A DNA stretch of 64,000 nucleotides. Origin: Alphaproteobacteria bacterium (GTDB taxonomy: Bacteria > Pseudomonadota > Alphaproteobacteria > Rhizobiales > GCA-2746425). Made by a program: the position numbers and the translations under genes. The stretch covers positions 434,001 through 498,000 of the forward strand of contig JANSWZ010000003.1 of NCBI GenBank assembly GCA_024743215.1, in the 5' to 3' direction. Of the stretch, positions 33,572-42,538 are shown in pieces. The notes under the pieces are model-generated. The model was given only the letters and a program-made list of their open reading frames with translations. It ran no database searches and was not told the origin of the DNA. Positions within the stretch are counted from its first letter, which is position 1, and every line of letters starts with the position of its first letter.

Positions 33572-35482
33572 TCAAGTGGCCAGTGTGCGGTCTTCGTCGG
33601 ACAACTCATCGGGGAGATCATCGAAGCTGGCATAGTTGAGTTGATAGAGTTGCGCGTAGAGGCCACCATGTTCGATGAGTGTATCGTGGTCGCCTTGCTC
33701 GACCAGCCGTCCCTGCTGCAGCACAAGGATGCGGTCAGCGTTGCGGATCGTGGCAAGACGATGTGCGATGACCAATCCGGTACGCCCTTCCAGCAGCCGC
33801 TGCAGTGCTTTTTGAATCTGCATCTCGGTGTAGCTGTCAATGTTGGCGGTCGCCTCGTCCATTATCAGAATTTTCGCATCCGTCACCAGCGCACGGGCAA
33901 AACTGAGAAGCTGACGTTGCCCAAGGCTTAGGTTGCTGCCGCGCTCTGCCAGCATCGTGTCATAACCCTGAGGCAGTGCCTCGATAAAATCATGGGCGCC
34001 GACGGCTATTGCAGCTTCAACCACGGCTTCGTCATCTGCCCAATCGGTGGCATAGCGGATGTTGTCCCGCACGGTGCCGGTGAACAAATAGGGCTCTTGC
34101 AGCACCATCGCGATATGGCGCCCAAGGCTCTTCTGCGTGACATCGCGCACATCGCGTCCACCAACCAGAACCGTGCCGTTCTGCACGTCGTAGAACCGGT
34201 GTATCAGCGCCATCGAGCTTGATTTCCCGGAGCCGGTCGGGCCGACCAATGCCACCGTCTCACCAGAATTCACACGAAAACTGACGTCTTTGAGCACGGG
34301 GTGCTCCGGATTGTAGCCGAAGGTCACATTGCGGAACTCGACCGAACCATCGTCACTGTCCCCAAGCGGGGACGCATCTACGGCGTCTTCGACATCAACA
34401 TCGACGTCCAGAACCTCTGTCAGCCGGTGACCAGAGGCCATGGCGCGTTGCATTACCGAATATTGCATGGTCAGCGACCGGATTGGGTCAAAGAAGCGCT
34501 GGATGTAGAACAGGAACGCCACCATGACGCCGACCTCGATCCGACCGGACACCACCATCAGGCCACCGGCCACGGCCACGACAGCCATGGCGCTGCCTGT
34601 CAGCGTGTCGACAATCGGGATCATGATCTGCGACAGTTTTGAAGCCCGTAACTGGGCCTTGTAAGTGTTGTCGACGAGTTCCTCATAGAGTTCGGCATTC
34701 AAATTGGCGCGGTCCATGGCCTGAACGGCACGCACGCCGTGAATAGCTTCCGCCAAAGCACCATTGGTGATTGAGTTCGCTTCATGGGCAGCCATGAAAG
34801 CGGCACGGGCGCGGGTCAGCCACAATATGCGAACACCGAACAGGACCGGAATGACCGTCAGGACCATCAACGCCAATTGCCAGTCAAGCCACAGCATCAC
34901 AGCTACGATGCCGAACAAGAGCAGCAGATCGCCTATGGCCAGCACCGAGGTTTCAAGAAATTCCTGCATGGAGTTCACATCGCCCTGCAAGCGCGACATC
35001 AGTCGGCCTACCTCGGTCTTGTCCATGAAGGAGAGGGACACACGTTGCAGATGGCTGAACATGGCGCGCCGAATATCGAACAGAACATCCTCGGCCATTC
35101 TGCCGGTCACGAGTTCCTGCACACGCGAGGCGAAAAAATTGATGGCGATGACGATGGCAAACAATGCAACGATCCCAAGCAATATTGTTGATGGGGCATC
35201 AGGTGCCATCCCATTGTCGATGGCATAGCGGATCAAGAGCGGGATTGTGAGCTGAGAAAGCGTGAAAGTTACCACGGCGGCAACAGAAATCACCACATTG
35301 CGCTTATAGGGGCGGACAAACTGCCAGACCCGTTGCGTGACCTTGCCGTCGAACACCCGTCCAAAAATCTCTTCCTCTATGCGGTCCGATCCGACAACTG
35401 CGCGCATACGCGGGCTTTCATCGTCTTGGGGAGCTTGCGGGTCGTGTGGATCGTGCGGTTGACCGGGTTTTGTCTGGCTCAT
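33572..35482 (-). CDS. Heterodimeric ABC exporter subunit (consensus Walker B, degenerate signature)
   Basis: Type IV ABC exporter half of 636 aa: six transmembrane helices (about residues 60-345) then the ATPase. Walker A is GPTGSGKSS, the signature is LSLGQRQ instead of LSGGQ, and Walker B is ILIMDEATANID with the catalytic Glu present. These features match the BmrD/TM288-like partner of a heterodimer, where the altered signature forms the non-hydrolysing site with the other subunit. It overlaps the upstream partner by 4 bp (ATGA), giving strict coupling. Likely exports a hydrophobic drug, lipid or peptide; no specific substrate is indicated. Confidence 0.9.
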   Translation of the reverse strand: MSQTKPGQPHDPHDPQAPQDDESPRMRAVVGSDRIEEEIFGRVFDGKVTQRVWQFVRPYKRNVVISVAAVVTFTLSQLTIPLLIRYAIDNGMAPDAPSTILLGIVALFAIVIAINFFASRVQELVTGRMAEDVLFDIRRAMFSHLQRVSLSFMDKTEVGRLMSRLQGDVNSMQEFLETSVLAIGDLLLLFGIVAVMLWLDWQLALMVLTVIPVLFGVRILWLTRARAAFMAAHEANSITNGALAEAIHGVRAVQAMDRANLNAELYEELVDNTYKAQLRASKLSQIMIPIVDTLTGSAMAVVAVAGGLMVVSGRIEVGVMVAFLFYIQRFFDPIRSLTMQYSVMQRAMASGHRLTEVLDVDVDVEDAVDASPLGDSDDGSVEFRNVTFGYNPEHPVLKDVSFRVNSGETVALVGPTGSGKSSSMALIHRFYDVQNGTVLVGGRDVRDVTQKSLGRHIAMVLQEPYLFTGTVRDNIRYATDWADDEAVVEAAIAVGAHDFIEALPQGYDTMLAERGSNLSLGQRQLLSFARALVTDAKILIMDEATANIDSYTEMQIQKALQRLLEGRTGLVIAHRLATIRNADRILVLQQGRLVEQGDHDTLIEHGGLYAQLYQLNYASFDDLPDELSDEDRTLAT

Positions 35483-37338
35483 TGTGTATCCACCTTATTG
35501 GCCAGAATCTCGGCATTGGGGCGCATCTGCAATTCGTGCAGGTCGCTGTAGCGGCCTTCCAGCTTCAGCAATTCTTCATGACTGCCCTGTTCAATGATCC
35601 TGCCCTCTTCCAGAAACAGGATTCTGTCGGCGTGCATCAGGCTGGCCAACCGATGGGCCACGATCAGGGTCACGCAATCCTTGGCGTAATCCTTAAGGGC
35701 TGTGCGGATACGGTTTTCTGTCCCGGCATCAATGGCAGCCGTCGAATCGTCAAAGATCAACACTGTCGGTTTCATCATGAGTGTGCGCGCGATCGATAGG
35801 CGCTGGCGCTGGCCACCAGACAAGGACACACCGCGTTCGCCGACAATCGTGCCGTATTTGCCGGGCAGGCCAAGGATATAGTCATGAAGCTGTGCGGACT
35901 CAGCAACGCCGCGGATTTCGCGCGTTTCCGTGAAAGGATCGGCATAGGCAATGTTGTTCTCGATGGATGTGGTGAACAAGAAACTATCCTGCTGGACCAC
36001 AGCTACAGCTTGACGAACGGACGACAGAGTTGCGTCGCGAATGTCCTGTCCGTCGATGCTGATGGAACCCTGTGTGGGATCGTAGAAACGCGGGATCAGG
36101 TGCATCAAAGTTGTTTTCCCGGAGCCCGGCGGGCCGACGATGCCGACAGTCTCGCCCTTATGTGCCTCGAAGCTGATGCCAGACACAGCCGGTCGGTCTG
36201 TGTTTCCTTCATATGCAAAGCTGACATTTTCAAGCTTCAGCGTGCCATTGGTGATTTTCAGATCCTGCGCGTCTGGCGCATTTTCGATTTCGGCCTCATG
36301 ATCAATCAGGGCGAAGAGGCGGGCGCCACAGGTTGATGCGCGCGCGTATCCATTCACCATCATGCCCAACTGGCGTACCGGCATCTGCAGGATGGTCATG
36401 AAGGTCAGAAAAGTGGCCAGAGTGCCCAGCGTGATGTCTCCCGATGCCACTTGGCGCCCGCCCACATACAGCACCAACCCCATAGAAATAAAGAATGCCA
36501 GCGTCATCGCAGATGTGTTCTTGACCCGCGTTTCGATTCGTTCATGGCTGAGTTCAAGCGCTGATTTGGACGCGACTTCAAACTTTTTCATTTCGTATTC
36601 TGACGAGGCAAAGGCCCGAACCACGCGAATACCGGCAAGGTTTTCCTCCATCACTTGACTGAGGACGCCGAGCCGTTCCTGCAGGATAAGCCAAGTCCGG
36701 CGCAGAGCTAGGCGCATGACCGTGCTGCGCCATCCCGCGAAAGGCACGAATGACAGTGCCAGCAGACCGAGAGCCAGATTGGTTGATAGCAGCAGCGTCG
36801 CCCCAAGCCCGATCAAAAGGCCAAGAAGAACAGTGCGCACCAGCGCAGTCGAAAAAAACATCCGCACGCCTTCCAGATCCAGCATGCCGACCGTGATCAG
36901 GTCGCCCGAATGGGTGCGGTCGTGAAACGAAAAGGGGAGGCTTTGGATTTTTCCATAAACGGCATTTCTGATGTCCTGCGCCAGCGCATGTCCGACGGAT
37001 TCCGCGGTGTAGTTCTGGACAAGTGTGAATATCCCCCGTGCAATGCTGGCAATGAACAAAAGCAATGCAATCGGGTAAAGCGTTTCGGGTTCGGCCATTG
37101 ACGCAGCCACTGCCTGGGTCTGATCCACCGCACGCCCAAGGATGACAGGAATCGACAACTGCATCAGAACGGCCGCCACTGTTGCAATCAATGCCAACCA
37201 TGCGCGGATGGGGTAGCGAAACGCCATCCGCGTGATGCGGGCAATCGCACCAAGACCTGCCTGGCGATCAACAGTGGCTGTCCGGCGAAAAACCCGGTCG
37301 GAACTGGCCTCGCGACCAGCATGAATATTTTTTGTCAT
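35479..37338 (-). CDS. Heterodimeric ABC exporter subunit (degenerate Walker B)
   Basis: Partner half-transporter of 619 aa: six membrane helices (about 45-330), then an ATPase with Walker A GPPGSGKTT, a canonical LSGGQRQ signature and Walker B VLIFDDSTAAID, in which Asp replaces the catalytic Glu. With the downstream subunit this gives one consensus and one degenerate ATP site, the arrangement known from TM287/288 and BmrCD. ATG 37338 is used; a GTG at 37350 is also possible. The 334 bp upstream, to the pcaQ-like gene end, show no gene, repeat or convincing promoter. Confidence 0.9.
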   Translation of the reverse strand: MTKNIHAGREASSDRVFRRTATVDRQAGLGAIARITRMAFRYPIRAWLALIATVAAVLMQLSIPVILGRAVDQTQAVAASMAEPETLYPIALLLFIASIARGIFTLVQNYTAESVGHALAQDIRNAVYGKIQSLPFSFHDRTHSGDLITVGMLDLEGVRMFFSTALVRTVLLGLLIGLGATLLLSTNLALGLLALSFVPFAGWRSTVMRLALRRTWLILQERLGVLSQVMEENLAGIRVVRAFASSEYEMKKFEVASKSALELSHERIETRVKNTSAMTLAFFISMGLVLYVGGRQVASGDITLGTLATFLTFMTILQMPVRQLGMMVNGYARASTCGARLFALIDHEAEIENAPDAQDLKITNGTLKLENVSFAYEGNTDRPAVSGISFEAHKGETVGIVGPPGSGKTTLMHLIPRFYDPTQGSISIDGQDIRDATLSSVRQAVAVVQQDSFLFTTSIENNIAYADPFTETREIRGVAESAQLHDYILGLPGKYGTIVGERGVSLSGGQRQRLSIARTLMMKPTVLIFDDSTAAIDAGTENRIRTALKDYAKDCVTLIVAHRLASLMHADRILFLEEGRIIEQGSHEELLKLEGRYSDLHELQMRPNAEILANKVDTQ

Positions 37339-37672
37339 TTTTGTTGCCACGGAATCAACATCGTGGCCTCCATATGCCTCGACTTAATAGTCCATTGTCT
37401 GAGAGACTGGCAATGTTTGTTTCTACCGGGGCCAAACCCTGGTCTGGAGAAAGGGAATGTGGCCTTGTTCGAGAAGACATTCAGATGACAACATGCTGAA
37501 GCTGCTGCGCGAAATTGAAACAAAGCTGAGGCAGGGCTGCGGGGTTAACCCAGCCTGTCATAGCGTCGCTATCGGTAGCGCCTGGCGTGATTTCCGATTT
37601 CACACTTCGTTATCTGTCCGTATTTCGCCGATACTGCTGCACGCCAGTCTTCGGCCATCAATTCAGCTGCCC
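37339..37672. other. Intergenic stretch without recognisable features
   Basis: The 334 bp between the ABC exporter start and the PcaQ-like gene end. It should carry the exporter promoter, but no clear -35/-10, operator, hairpin or small gene could be supported here. Confidence 0.4.
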
Positions 37673-38590
37673 TCAAGGTAACTGCAATTCCTTCACTGCC
37701 TTTATAGCGGCCTGGCGAAACACTTGCGCAAACGGTGACAAATCTTCTTCGGCGCGGGTCATGATGCCGATAGGGCCGTTGGTGAGGCCCATATCAATTG
37801 GCAATGCGACCAGTCTTCCATTGGCGATGTCTGTGGCAACGACGCCGCTTGAGATAATCCACAAGGCGTCGCTTGTCAGTGCCAGACCGCGCCCGAATGT
37901 TGCAGAAACTGATTCAATTCGGTTGTGTAGACTGTTGATATTATTGGCAATCATAACGAGATCCACCAGTGGGCGGATAGCTGAATCCAGTGTTGGGTAG
38001 ATGATTTGATAGGCTGAGATATCGGCGAGTCGACTGGTTTTGGCCAGTGGATGGTCTGGTGAGCAAACCACGACGACATCTTCCATATAGAGCTGGGTGA
38101 AGGATATGCCTTTCATTTGGTCGGGCTTCCCAAGCCGACCAATGAGCAAATCAATCGATCCAGTACGCAGACGATCCACCAAAAAACTGTGTTGCCCCCC
38201 TTCAAGCTGAAGAGTGATGTGGGGAAAGTCCTGTTTGAAAATTTGTGTGGCTGATGGCATCAGCCGTGCTGCAACGCTTGGCAGGGCGCCGATTGCAAGG
38301 GAACCCTGTTCTCCTTTTTGCAATGCAGAAACGCTGTTCAATGCCTGATCGAGTGCATTGAGGCTGGTGGAAGCATGTCTTAGGAAAACTTCGCCTTCGG
38401 CGGTTATCAGAACGCCACCCCGACCCCGTTCAAGCAGGGTCACACCTGTTATGCTCTCTAGCTCTTTAAGAGTTTTTGAAATTGCGGGCTGAGTGAGGTG
38501 GAGAAATTCGGCTGCGCGTTTCAGGCTCTTCTGGTTCGCTATTTCGACAAAGGCCTGCAGGTGCCGGACTTTCAATCGTCGATCAATCAT
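37673..38590 (-). CDS. pcaQ: LysR-family regulator, PcaQ-like
   Basis: LysR regulator of 305 aa. The N-terminal helix-turn-helix (KVRHLQAFVEIANQKSLKRAAEFLHLTQPAISKTLKELE) opens with the MIDRRLKVRHLQ typical of PcaQ. The effector domain has GALPSVAARLMP and LYMEDVVVVCSPDHPLA. PcaQ activates protocatechuate genes in response to beta-carboxymuconate/muconolactone-type intermediates. It is divergent from pobA across 136 bp, in keeping with control of pobA-pcaC. A partial copy of its C-terminus lies at 33240-33510. Other LysR regulators of 4-hydroxybenzoate use are possible. Confidence 0.85.
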   Translation of the reverse strand: MIDRRLKVRHLQAFVEIANQKSLKRAAEFLHLTQPAISKTLKELESITGVTLLERGRGGVLITAEGEVFLRHASTSLNALDQALNSVSALQKGEQGSLAIGALPSVAARLMPSATQIFKQDFPHITLQLEGGQHSFLVDRLRTGSIDLLIGRLGKPDQMKGISFTQLYMEDVVVVCSPDHPLAKTSRLADISAYQIIYPTLDSAIRPLVDLVMIANNINSLHNRIESVSATFGRGLALTSDALWIISSGVVATDIANGRLVALPIDMGLTNGPIGIMTRAEEDLSPFAQVFRQAAIKAVKELQLP

Positions 38591-38726
38591 CCTTTCAACC
38601 TCCCAACGGTGTTCGGAGTTTGGTTTCTTTTTTGGTTATGTATTATGCTCATTTCTTCATTTTACTTAACCGTAATTATAATCAATTCTGTTTGCAAGAA
38701 TTGCTGGGGATGACCGGGGGGATCAA

Positions 38727-39896
38727 ATGCGCACGCAGGTGGTAATAATTGGCGGCGGACCATCAGGTTTGCTGCTGTCTCAGCTTCTGCATGTGCACGG
38801 CATCGACAGTGTGGTGCTTGAGCGTAAGACCAAAGACTACGTGCTTGGCCGAATTCGGGCCGGTGTGCTGGAACAGGGATTTGTGCAGCTTATGGAAGAA
38901 GCCGGTGTTGCGGGTCGGCTTCATGCAGAAGGGCATTGCCATGATGGTACTCTGGTGTCCTATGGCGAAGAAATTTTCCGTATTGATTTTGCTGCGCTGA
39001 CTGGCAAACCAGTGGTCGTTTATGGTCAGACCGAAGTGACCAGAGATTTGTATGCGGCGCGGGAAGCTGCCGATGGTGAAGTCGTCTTCAATGTCGACGA
39101 TGTTTCGATCCATGACGCAGATACCAATGCGCCCCATGTTACTTACTCGGTTGATGGGCAATCGCAGCGGATTGACGCGGATTTCGTGGCTGGTTGTGAC
39201 GGCTTTCATGGCGTCAGCCGAAAGACCATACCGCTGGATGTGCGGACCGAATATGAAAAAATCTATCCGTTTGGATGGCTTGGCATCTTGTCGGAAACGC
39301 CGCCGGTGAATGATGAGTTGATTTATGCCACCTCGGAACGTGGCTTTGCACTGTGTTCCATGCGCAATGAAAATCTCAGCCGGTATTACATTCAGTGCTC
39401 CATGTCCGACAATCCCCATGACTGGACCGATGAAGCGTTCTGGGATGAGCTCCGGCGTCGGATTCCAAGGGAGTTCGTCGAGAAGCTGGTGACCGGCCCG
39501 TCGATTGAAAAGTCCATTGCGCCGCTGCGTTCATTCGTGACGGAGCCCATGCGCTGGGGGCGGCTGTTCCTGTGCGGTGATGCGGCCCACATTGTGCCAC
39601 CAACTGGCGCAAAAGGATTGAATACCGCCGCATCCGATGTTCATTATCTCTTGCATGGGCTGCGTGATTTTTATGAAAATGACAGCGAAGCGGGCATTGA
39701 TGGTTATTCTGAGCGGGCCTTGGACCGCGTGTGGAGAGCCCAGCGGTTCAGTTGGTGGTTTTCATCGCTTATGCATCGGTATCCAGAGCAATCCGAATTC
39801 GATTTGAAAATACAGCAAACCGAGTTTAACTTTTTGCGGAATAATCAGTCTGCGCAAAAGGCTATGGCCGAGAACTATGTGGGTTTACCCTACTGA
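38727..39896 (+). CDS. pobA: 4-hydroxybenzoate 3-monooxygenase PobA
   Basis: FAD-dependent hydroxylase of 389 aa, full length, converting 4-hydroxybenzoate plus NADPH and O2 to protocatechuate. Family motifs: FAD-binding GGGPSGLLLSQLL (9-21), RIRAGVLEQGFVQLM, the second FAD motif DADFVAGCDGFHGVSR and the C-terminal GRLFLCGDAAHIVPPTGAKGLNTAASDV. The start has GGGGGGATC just upstream. pcaC follows 35 bp downstream. The other protocatechuate-pathway genes (pcaD, pcaHG, pcaB) are not in the window. Confidence 0.96.
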   Translation: MRTQVVIIGGGPSGLLLSQLLHVHGIDSVVLERKTKDYVLGRIRAGVLEQGFVQLMEEAGVAGRLHAEGHCHDGTLVSYGEEIFRIDFAALTGKPVVVYGQTEVTRDLYAAREAADGEVVFNVDDVSIHDADTNAPHVTYSVDGQSQRIDADFVAGCDGFHGVSRKTIPLDVRTEYEKIYPFGWLGILSETPPVNDELIYATSERGFALCSMRNENLSRYYIQCSMSDNPHDWTDEAFWDELRRRIPREFVEKLVTGPSIEKSIAPLRSFVTEPMRWGRLFLCGDAAHIVPPTGAKGLNTAASDVHYLLHGLRDFYENDSEAGIDGYSERALDRVWRAQRFSWWFSSLMHRYPEQSEFDLKIQQTEFNFLRNNQSAQKAMAENYVGLPY

Positions 39897-39931
39897 TCGA
39901 GTTCAGTCTCAAGAGCAAGCAGGACGTATTT

Positions 39932-40315
39932 ATGAGCAGTCGATATGCAAAGGGATTGGCGGTTCGGCGCGCAGTGCTGGGCGATGCGCATGTGGATGCC
40001 GCGGAATCCATAAAGTCGGACTTTGATGAGCCTTTCCAGACCCTGATTACTGAAAATGCCTGGGGCACGGTCTGGGCAGATGACACGATCCCGCAGCGTG
40101 AGCGCTCTATGATTACCCTGGCATTGTTGGCCGCCACCGGGAATTTCGATGAAATTCCAATGCACATTCGTGCTTGCGCCAATACCGGTGCCTCCAAAGA
40201 CGATATCATGCAGGCCTTCCTGCATGTCGCCATTTACGCAGGCGTTCCGCGCGCAAACCATGCCATTAAGCTTGCCAAGCTAACCTTTGCCGAAATTGAG
40301 GTGGGTGAGGCGTAA
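39932..40315 (+). CDS. pcaC: 4-carboxymuconolactone decarboxylase PcaC
   Basis: Decarboxylase of 127 aa, AhpD-like all-helical fold, converting 4-carboxymuconolactone to 3-oxoadipate enol-lactone. Family motifs RSMITLALLAATGNFDEIPMHIRACANTGASKDDI and AFLHVAIYAGVPRANHAIKLAK are complete. It is co-transcribed with pobA. It is the only ring-cleavage-pathway gene here, so the remainder of the beta-ketoadipate pathway must be elsewhere. The 386 bp downstream hold a palindromic operator-like region but no gene. Confidence 0.94.
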   Translation: MSSRYAKGLAVRRAVLGDAHVDAAESIKSDFDEPFQTLITENAWGTVWADDTIPQRERSMITLALLAATGNFDEIPMHIRACANTGASKDDIMQAFLHVAIYAGVPRANHAIKLAKLTFAEIEVGEA

Positions 40316-40476
40316 GGCTGCGCCAAAAACCTGCCATTCTCATCAGTTGCATCACGACGGATGAAAATGCATTGGCGGTTCATCTTGTTTTTCAGCCTCA
40401 GGCAGGCATCTGACTGCTGCCTGATAGTGGTTTCGCCTGAAACAACATCACCCGTACAGCACCTCAACCTGACCGT

Positions 40477-40504
40477 TGCAAATTTTGCACCGACTCGGCG
40501 CAAA
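40477..40504. promoter_or_regulatory. Overlapping palindromes upstream of the ABC/thiocyanate-hydrolase operon
   Basis: TGCAAA-T-TTTGCA (40477-40489) overlaps a 21-bp inverted repeat (40484-40504; arms TTTGCACCGA and TCGGCGCAAA around a central C, one mismatch). It is about 200 bp before the permease gene and has the look of a LacI- or GntR-type operator. No cognate regulator is adjacent. The rest of the 386-bp gap shows nothing clear. Confidence 0.5.
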
Positions 40505-40701
40505 TGGAGCACTGGTCATCATCGCTGCACTGCACCTAACGTTAACAAACGGTTTGGGATCTGCTCTTCTGTTCCGCTTTGAGTATCGCGAAAACAGGCT
40601 GCAGAACCAAGGAAAATAGACAATTAGGGGCAGATTTGTGCGTCAGTTTCTTCCATGCCTGACAGGGTCATTCATTGGTCTCAATCGCGGGTGGGCTTGA
40701 G

Positions 40702-41484
40702 GTGAATTTGTCGTCTTTTTCGACCTGGTACCACAGGCAAAACTGGATTGTGTATGCAACCGGACCGGTCATTTTGATCTTTGTCTGGTGGGTGGCGTAT
40801 TACTTCACGCTGGTTGACAAAAACCTGCTGCCCTCGCCCTTTGCAACCCTGTTCGACACCAGTGTGAATATCATCACGGGTGATGTGATGACCGATTTCT
40901 GGTTTACACTGGTTCGCGTGTTTTATGCGTTCGCCATTGCGGCCATTGTCGGCGTTCCGCTTGGTATCGTATTGGGCGCAAGCGATCGGGTGTATCGCTC
41001 GGTTGAGTTTCTTATTGACTTTTTCCGCTCCACGCCCGCCACGGCCATGTTTCCATTGTTTTTGCTGCTGTTTGGCCTTGGCGACTTCTCCAAGATTGCA
41101 GTGGCCGCTTTTGCAGCGTTGCTGGTTGTCGTGTTCAACGTGGCTTACGGCGTTATGAATGCGCGGCAGACACGCATTTTAGCTGCGCAATCCATGGGCG
41201 CATCGCGCATGCGCATTTTCGTCGATGTGATTTTCTTTGAGACGTTGCCACAGACCTTCATTGGCCTGCGCACCGCTGTTTCCATGGCACTGGTCGTGAT
41301 CATTGTTGCGGAAATGTTTATTGGCGCAACCGATGGCCTGGGCCACCGGATTATCGATGCGCAGATCTCATACAATCTCACAGACATGTACGGTTCTATC
41401 CTTGTCACAGGGGGCATGGGTTACGGCCTGAATGTCTGTTTCCTCGTTCTCGAAAAATATCTGATTCACTGGTCCGGAAAATGA
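40702..41484 (+). CDS. NitT/TauT-type ABC transporter permease
   Basis: Membrane protein of about 260 aa with six helices. The BPD permease signature is seen in NARQTRILAAQSMGASRMRIFVDVIFFETLPQTFIGLRTAVSMALVVIIVAEMF (EAA loop near residues 155-175). This family (SsuC/TauC/NrtB) imports small anions such as sulfonates, nitrate, cyanate and taurine. The GTG at 40702 is my choice, with a weak GGTGGG site; a TTG at 40675 is the alternative. The stop overlaps an ATG in the next gene. Its place at the head of the thiocyanate-hydrolase-like cluster suggests thiocyanate or another pseudohalide/nitrile as cargo (inference). Confidence 0.88.
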   Translation: MNLSSFSTWYHRQNWIVYATGPVILIFVWWVAYYFTLVDKNLLPSPFATLFDTSVNIITGDVMTDFWFTLVRVFYAFAIAAIVGVPLGIVLGASDRVYRSVEFLIDFFRSTPATAMFPLFLLLFGLGDFSKIAVAAFAALLVVVFNVAYGVMNARQTRILAAQSMGASRMRIFVDVIFFETLPQTFIGLRTAVSMALVVIIVAEMFIGATDGLGHRIIDAQISYNLTDMYGSILVTGGMGYGLNVCFLVLEKYLIHWSGK

Positions 41485-41531
41485 AACTCACTCCCGATCT
41501 CTCTCTCCGGCCTCTTACAAAAGGAAAGACT

Positions 41532-42524
41532 ATGTTGAAGAAGTATCTTGCACTGACCGGCCTCATGACTGCGGTCAGCACTGGCTCTGCCATCGCTGCC
41601 TGTGACAGTTATGAAGAGGTTACCTCTGCCTGGCTGCCAATCATGCAGACCACTGCCTATTATGTGGCACATGAAGAAGGCCTGTTCGAAAAAGCCTGCA
41701 TCAAGGTGAATTCAAACAAGATGCAGTCTCCCAATCACATCATTGATGCACTGGTTGGCGGTCGTGCCGATTTTGGCCCTCCAGGTGCTGCAGCTGGTAT
41801 TGCGATGATTGCGGAAGCGAAATTTCCCGGCACATTCAAAGTATTTGGTCTTCAGGGCGGTGGCATTGAAATCGACCTGATCAATGATGGCCTCATTGTC
41901 AAAGAAGGCAGTGATATCAAATCATTTGCTGATCTCTCCGGCAAAACCATCGGCCATGTACCGGGCATTCAGTGGCGCACCATCACCAAACATCTGGTGC
42001 GTGCGGCCGGTCTTGATCCAGACAAGGATGTAACATTGGTTGATCTGGCCGTTCCCCAGCAGGTGCCTGCTGTTTTGGGTGGAAGCGTGGATGCAACCTT
42101 GTCGCTTGAGCCGGTCGGTTCCATCGCTGCTTCCACTGATGGCGTGACCCGTGCGGTCATCAATCCGGTGGCGCAGGTGATCTCTGATCCGTTTTATTCC
42201 GGTGCTGCCGTATTGACCGTGAAGTTTATTACGGAACGCCCGGAAACTGCCAAGAAAATTGTCGAAATCATTGATGAAGCAACAGCATTGGCGATGGCTG
42301 ATTTCGACAAATACAAAAGCATCATTCCAAAATACACTGCCATTCGTGATACGCAGTTGGACCTGTTGGCCAAGCCTTATCTGCGCAGCTTTACAGATCT
42401 CAACGAGACGGATTTGAATTCCTATCAGGCCTTTGTCGACGTGTTCGTATCTGAAGGCGTCATGAGTGAGCCAATGGATGTCCGGACCAAAATGCTGAGC
42501 CTCAGCGATTTTGACGGAAGCTGA
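41532..42524 (+). CDS. NMT1/SsuA-like ABC substrate-binding protein
   Basis: Periplasmic binding protein of 330 aa with a Sec signal at 1-23. Mature N-terminus SYEEVTSAWLPIMQTTAYYVAHEEGLFEKACIKV follows the NMT1/SsuA/TauA pattern, with GGRADFGPPGAAAG and LSGKTIGHVPGIQWRTITKHLV as conserved ligand-domain segments. The ATG at 41532 follows AAGGAAAG and gives a proper signal peptide. An ATG at 41481 overlaps the permease stop but adds a hydrophilic leader, so it is rejected. It supplies the permease/ATPase encoded on each side. The ligand is unknown and is proposed to be thiocyanate from context only. Confidence 0.87.
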   Translation: MLKKYLALTGLMTAVSTGSAIAACDSYEEVTSAWLPIMQTTAYYVAHEEGLFEKACIKVNSNKMQSPNHIIDALVGGRADFGPPGAAAGIAMIAEAKFPGTFKVFGLQGGGIEIDLINDGLIVKEGSDIKSFADLSGKTIGHVPGIQWRTITKHLVRAAGLDPDKDVTLVDLAVPQQVPAVLGGSVDATLSLEPVGSIAASTDGVTRAVINPVAQVISDPFYSGAAVLTVKFITERPETAKKIVEIIDEATALAMADFDKYKSIIPKYTAIRDTQLDLLAKPYLRSFTDLNETDLNSYQAFVDVFVSEGVMSEPMDVRTKMLSLSDFDGS

Positions 42525-42538
42525 GATCATTGGCAGAC

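Noticed and set aside
33398-33931. Plus-strand 177-aa frame before the ABC exporter
   Set aside because: It overlaps the ABC exporter 3' end and the LysR remnant in antisense and shows no domain.
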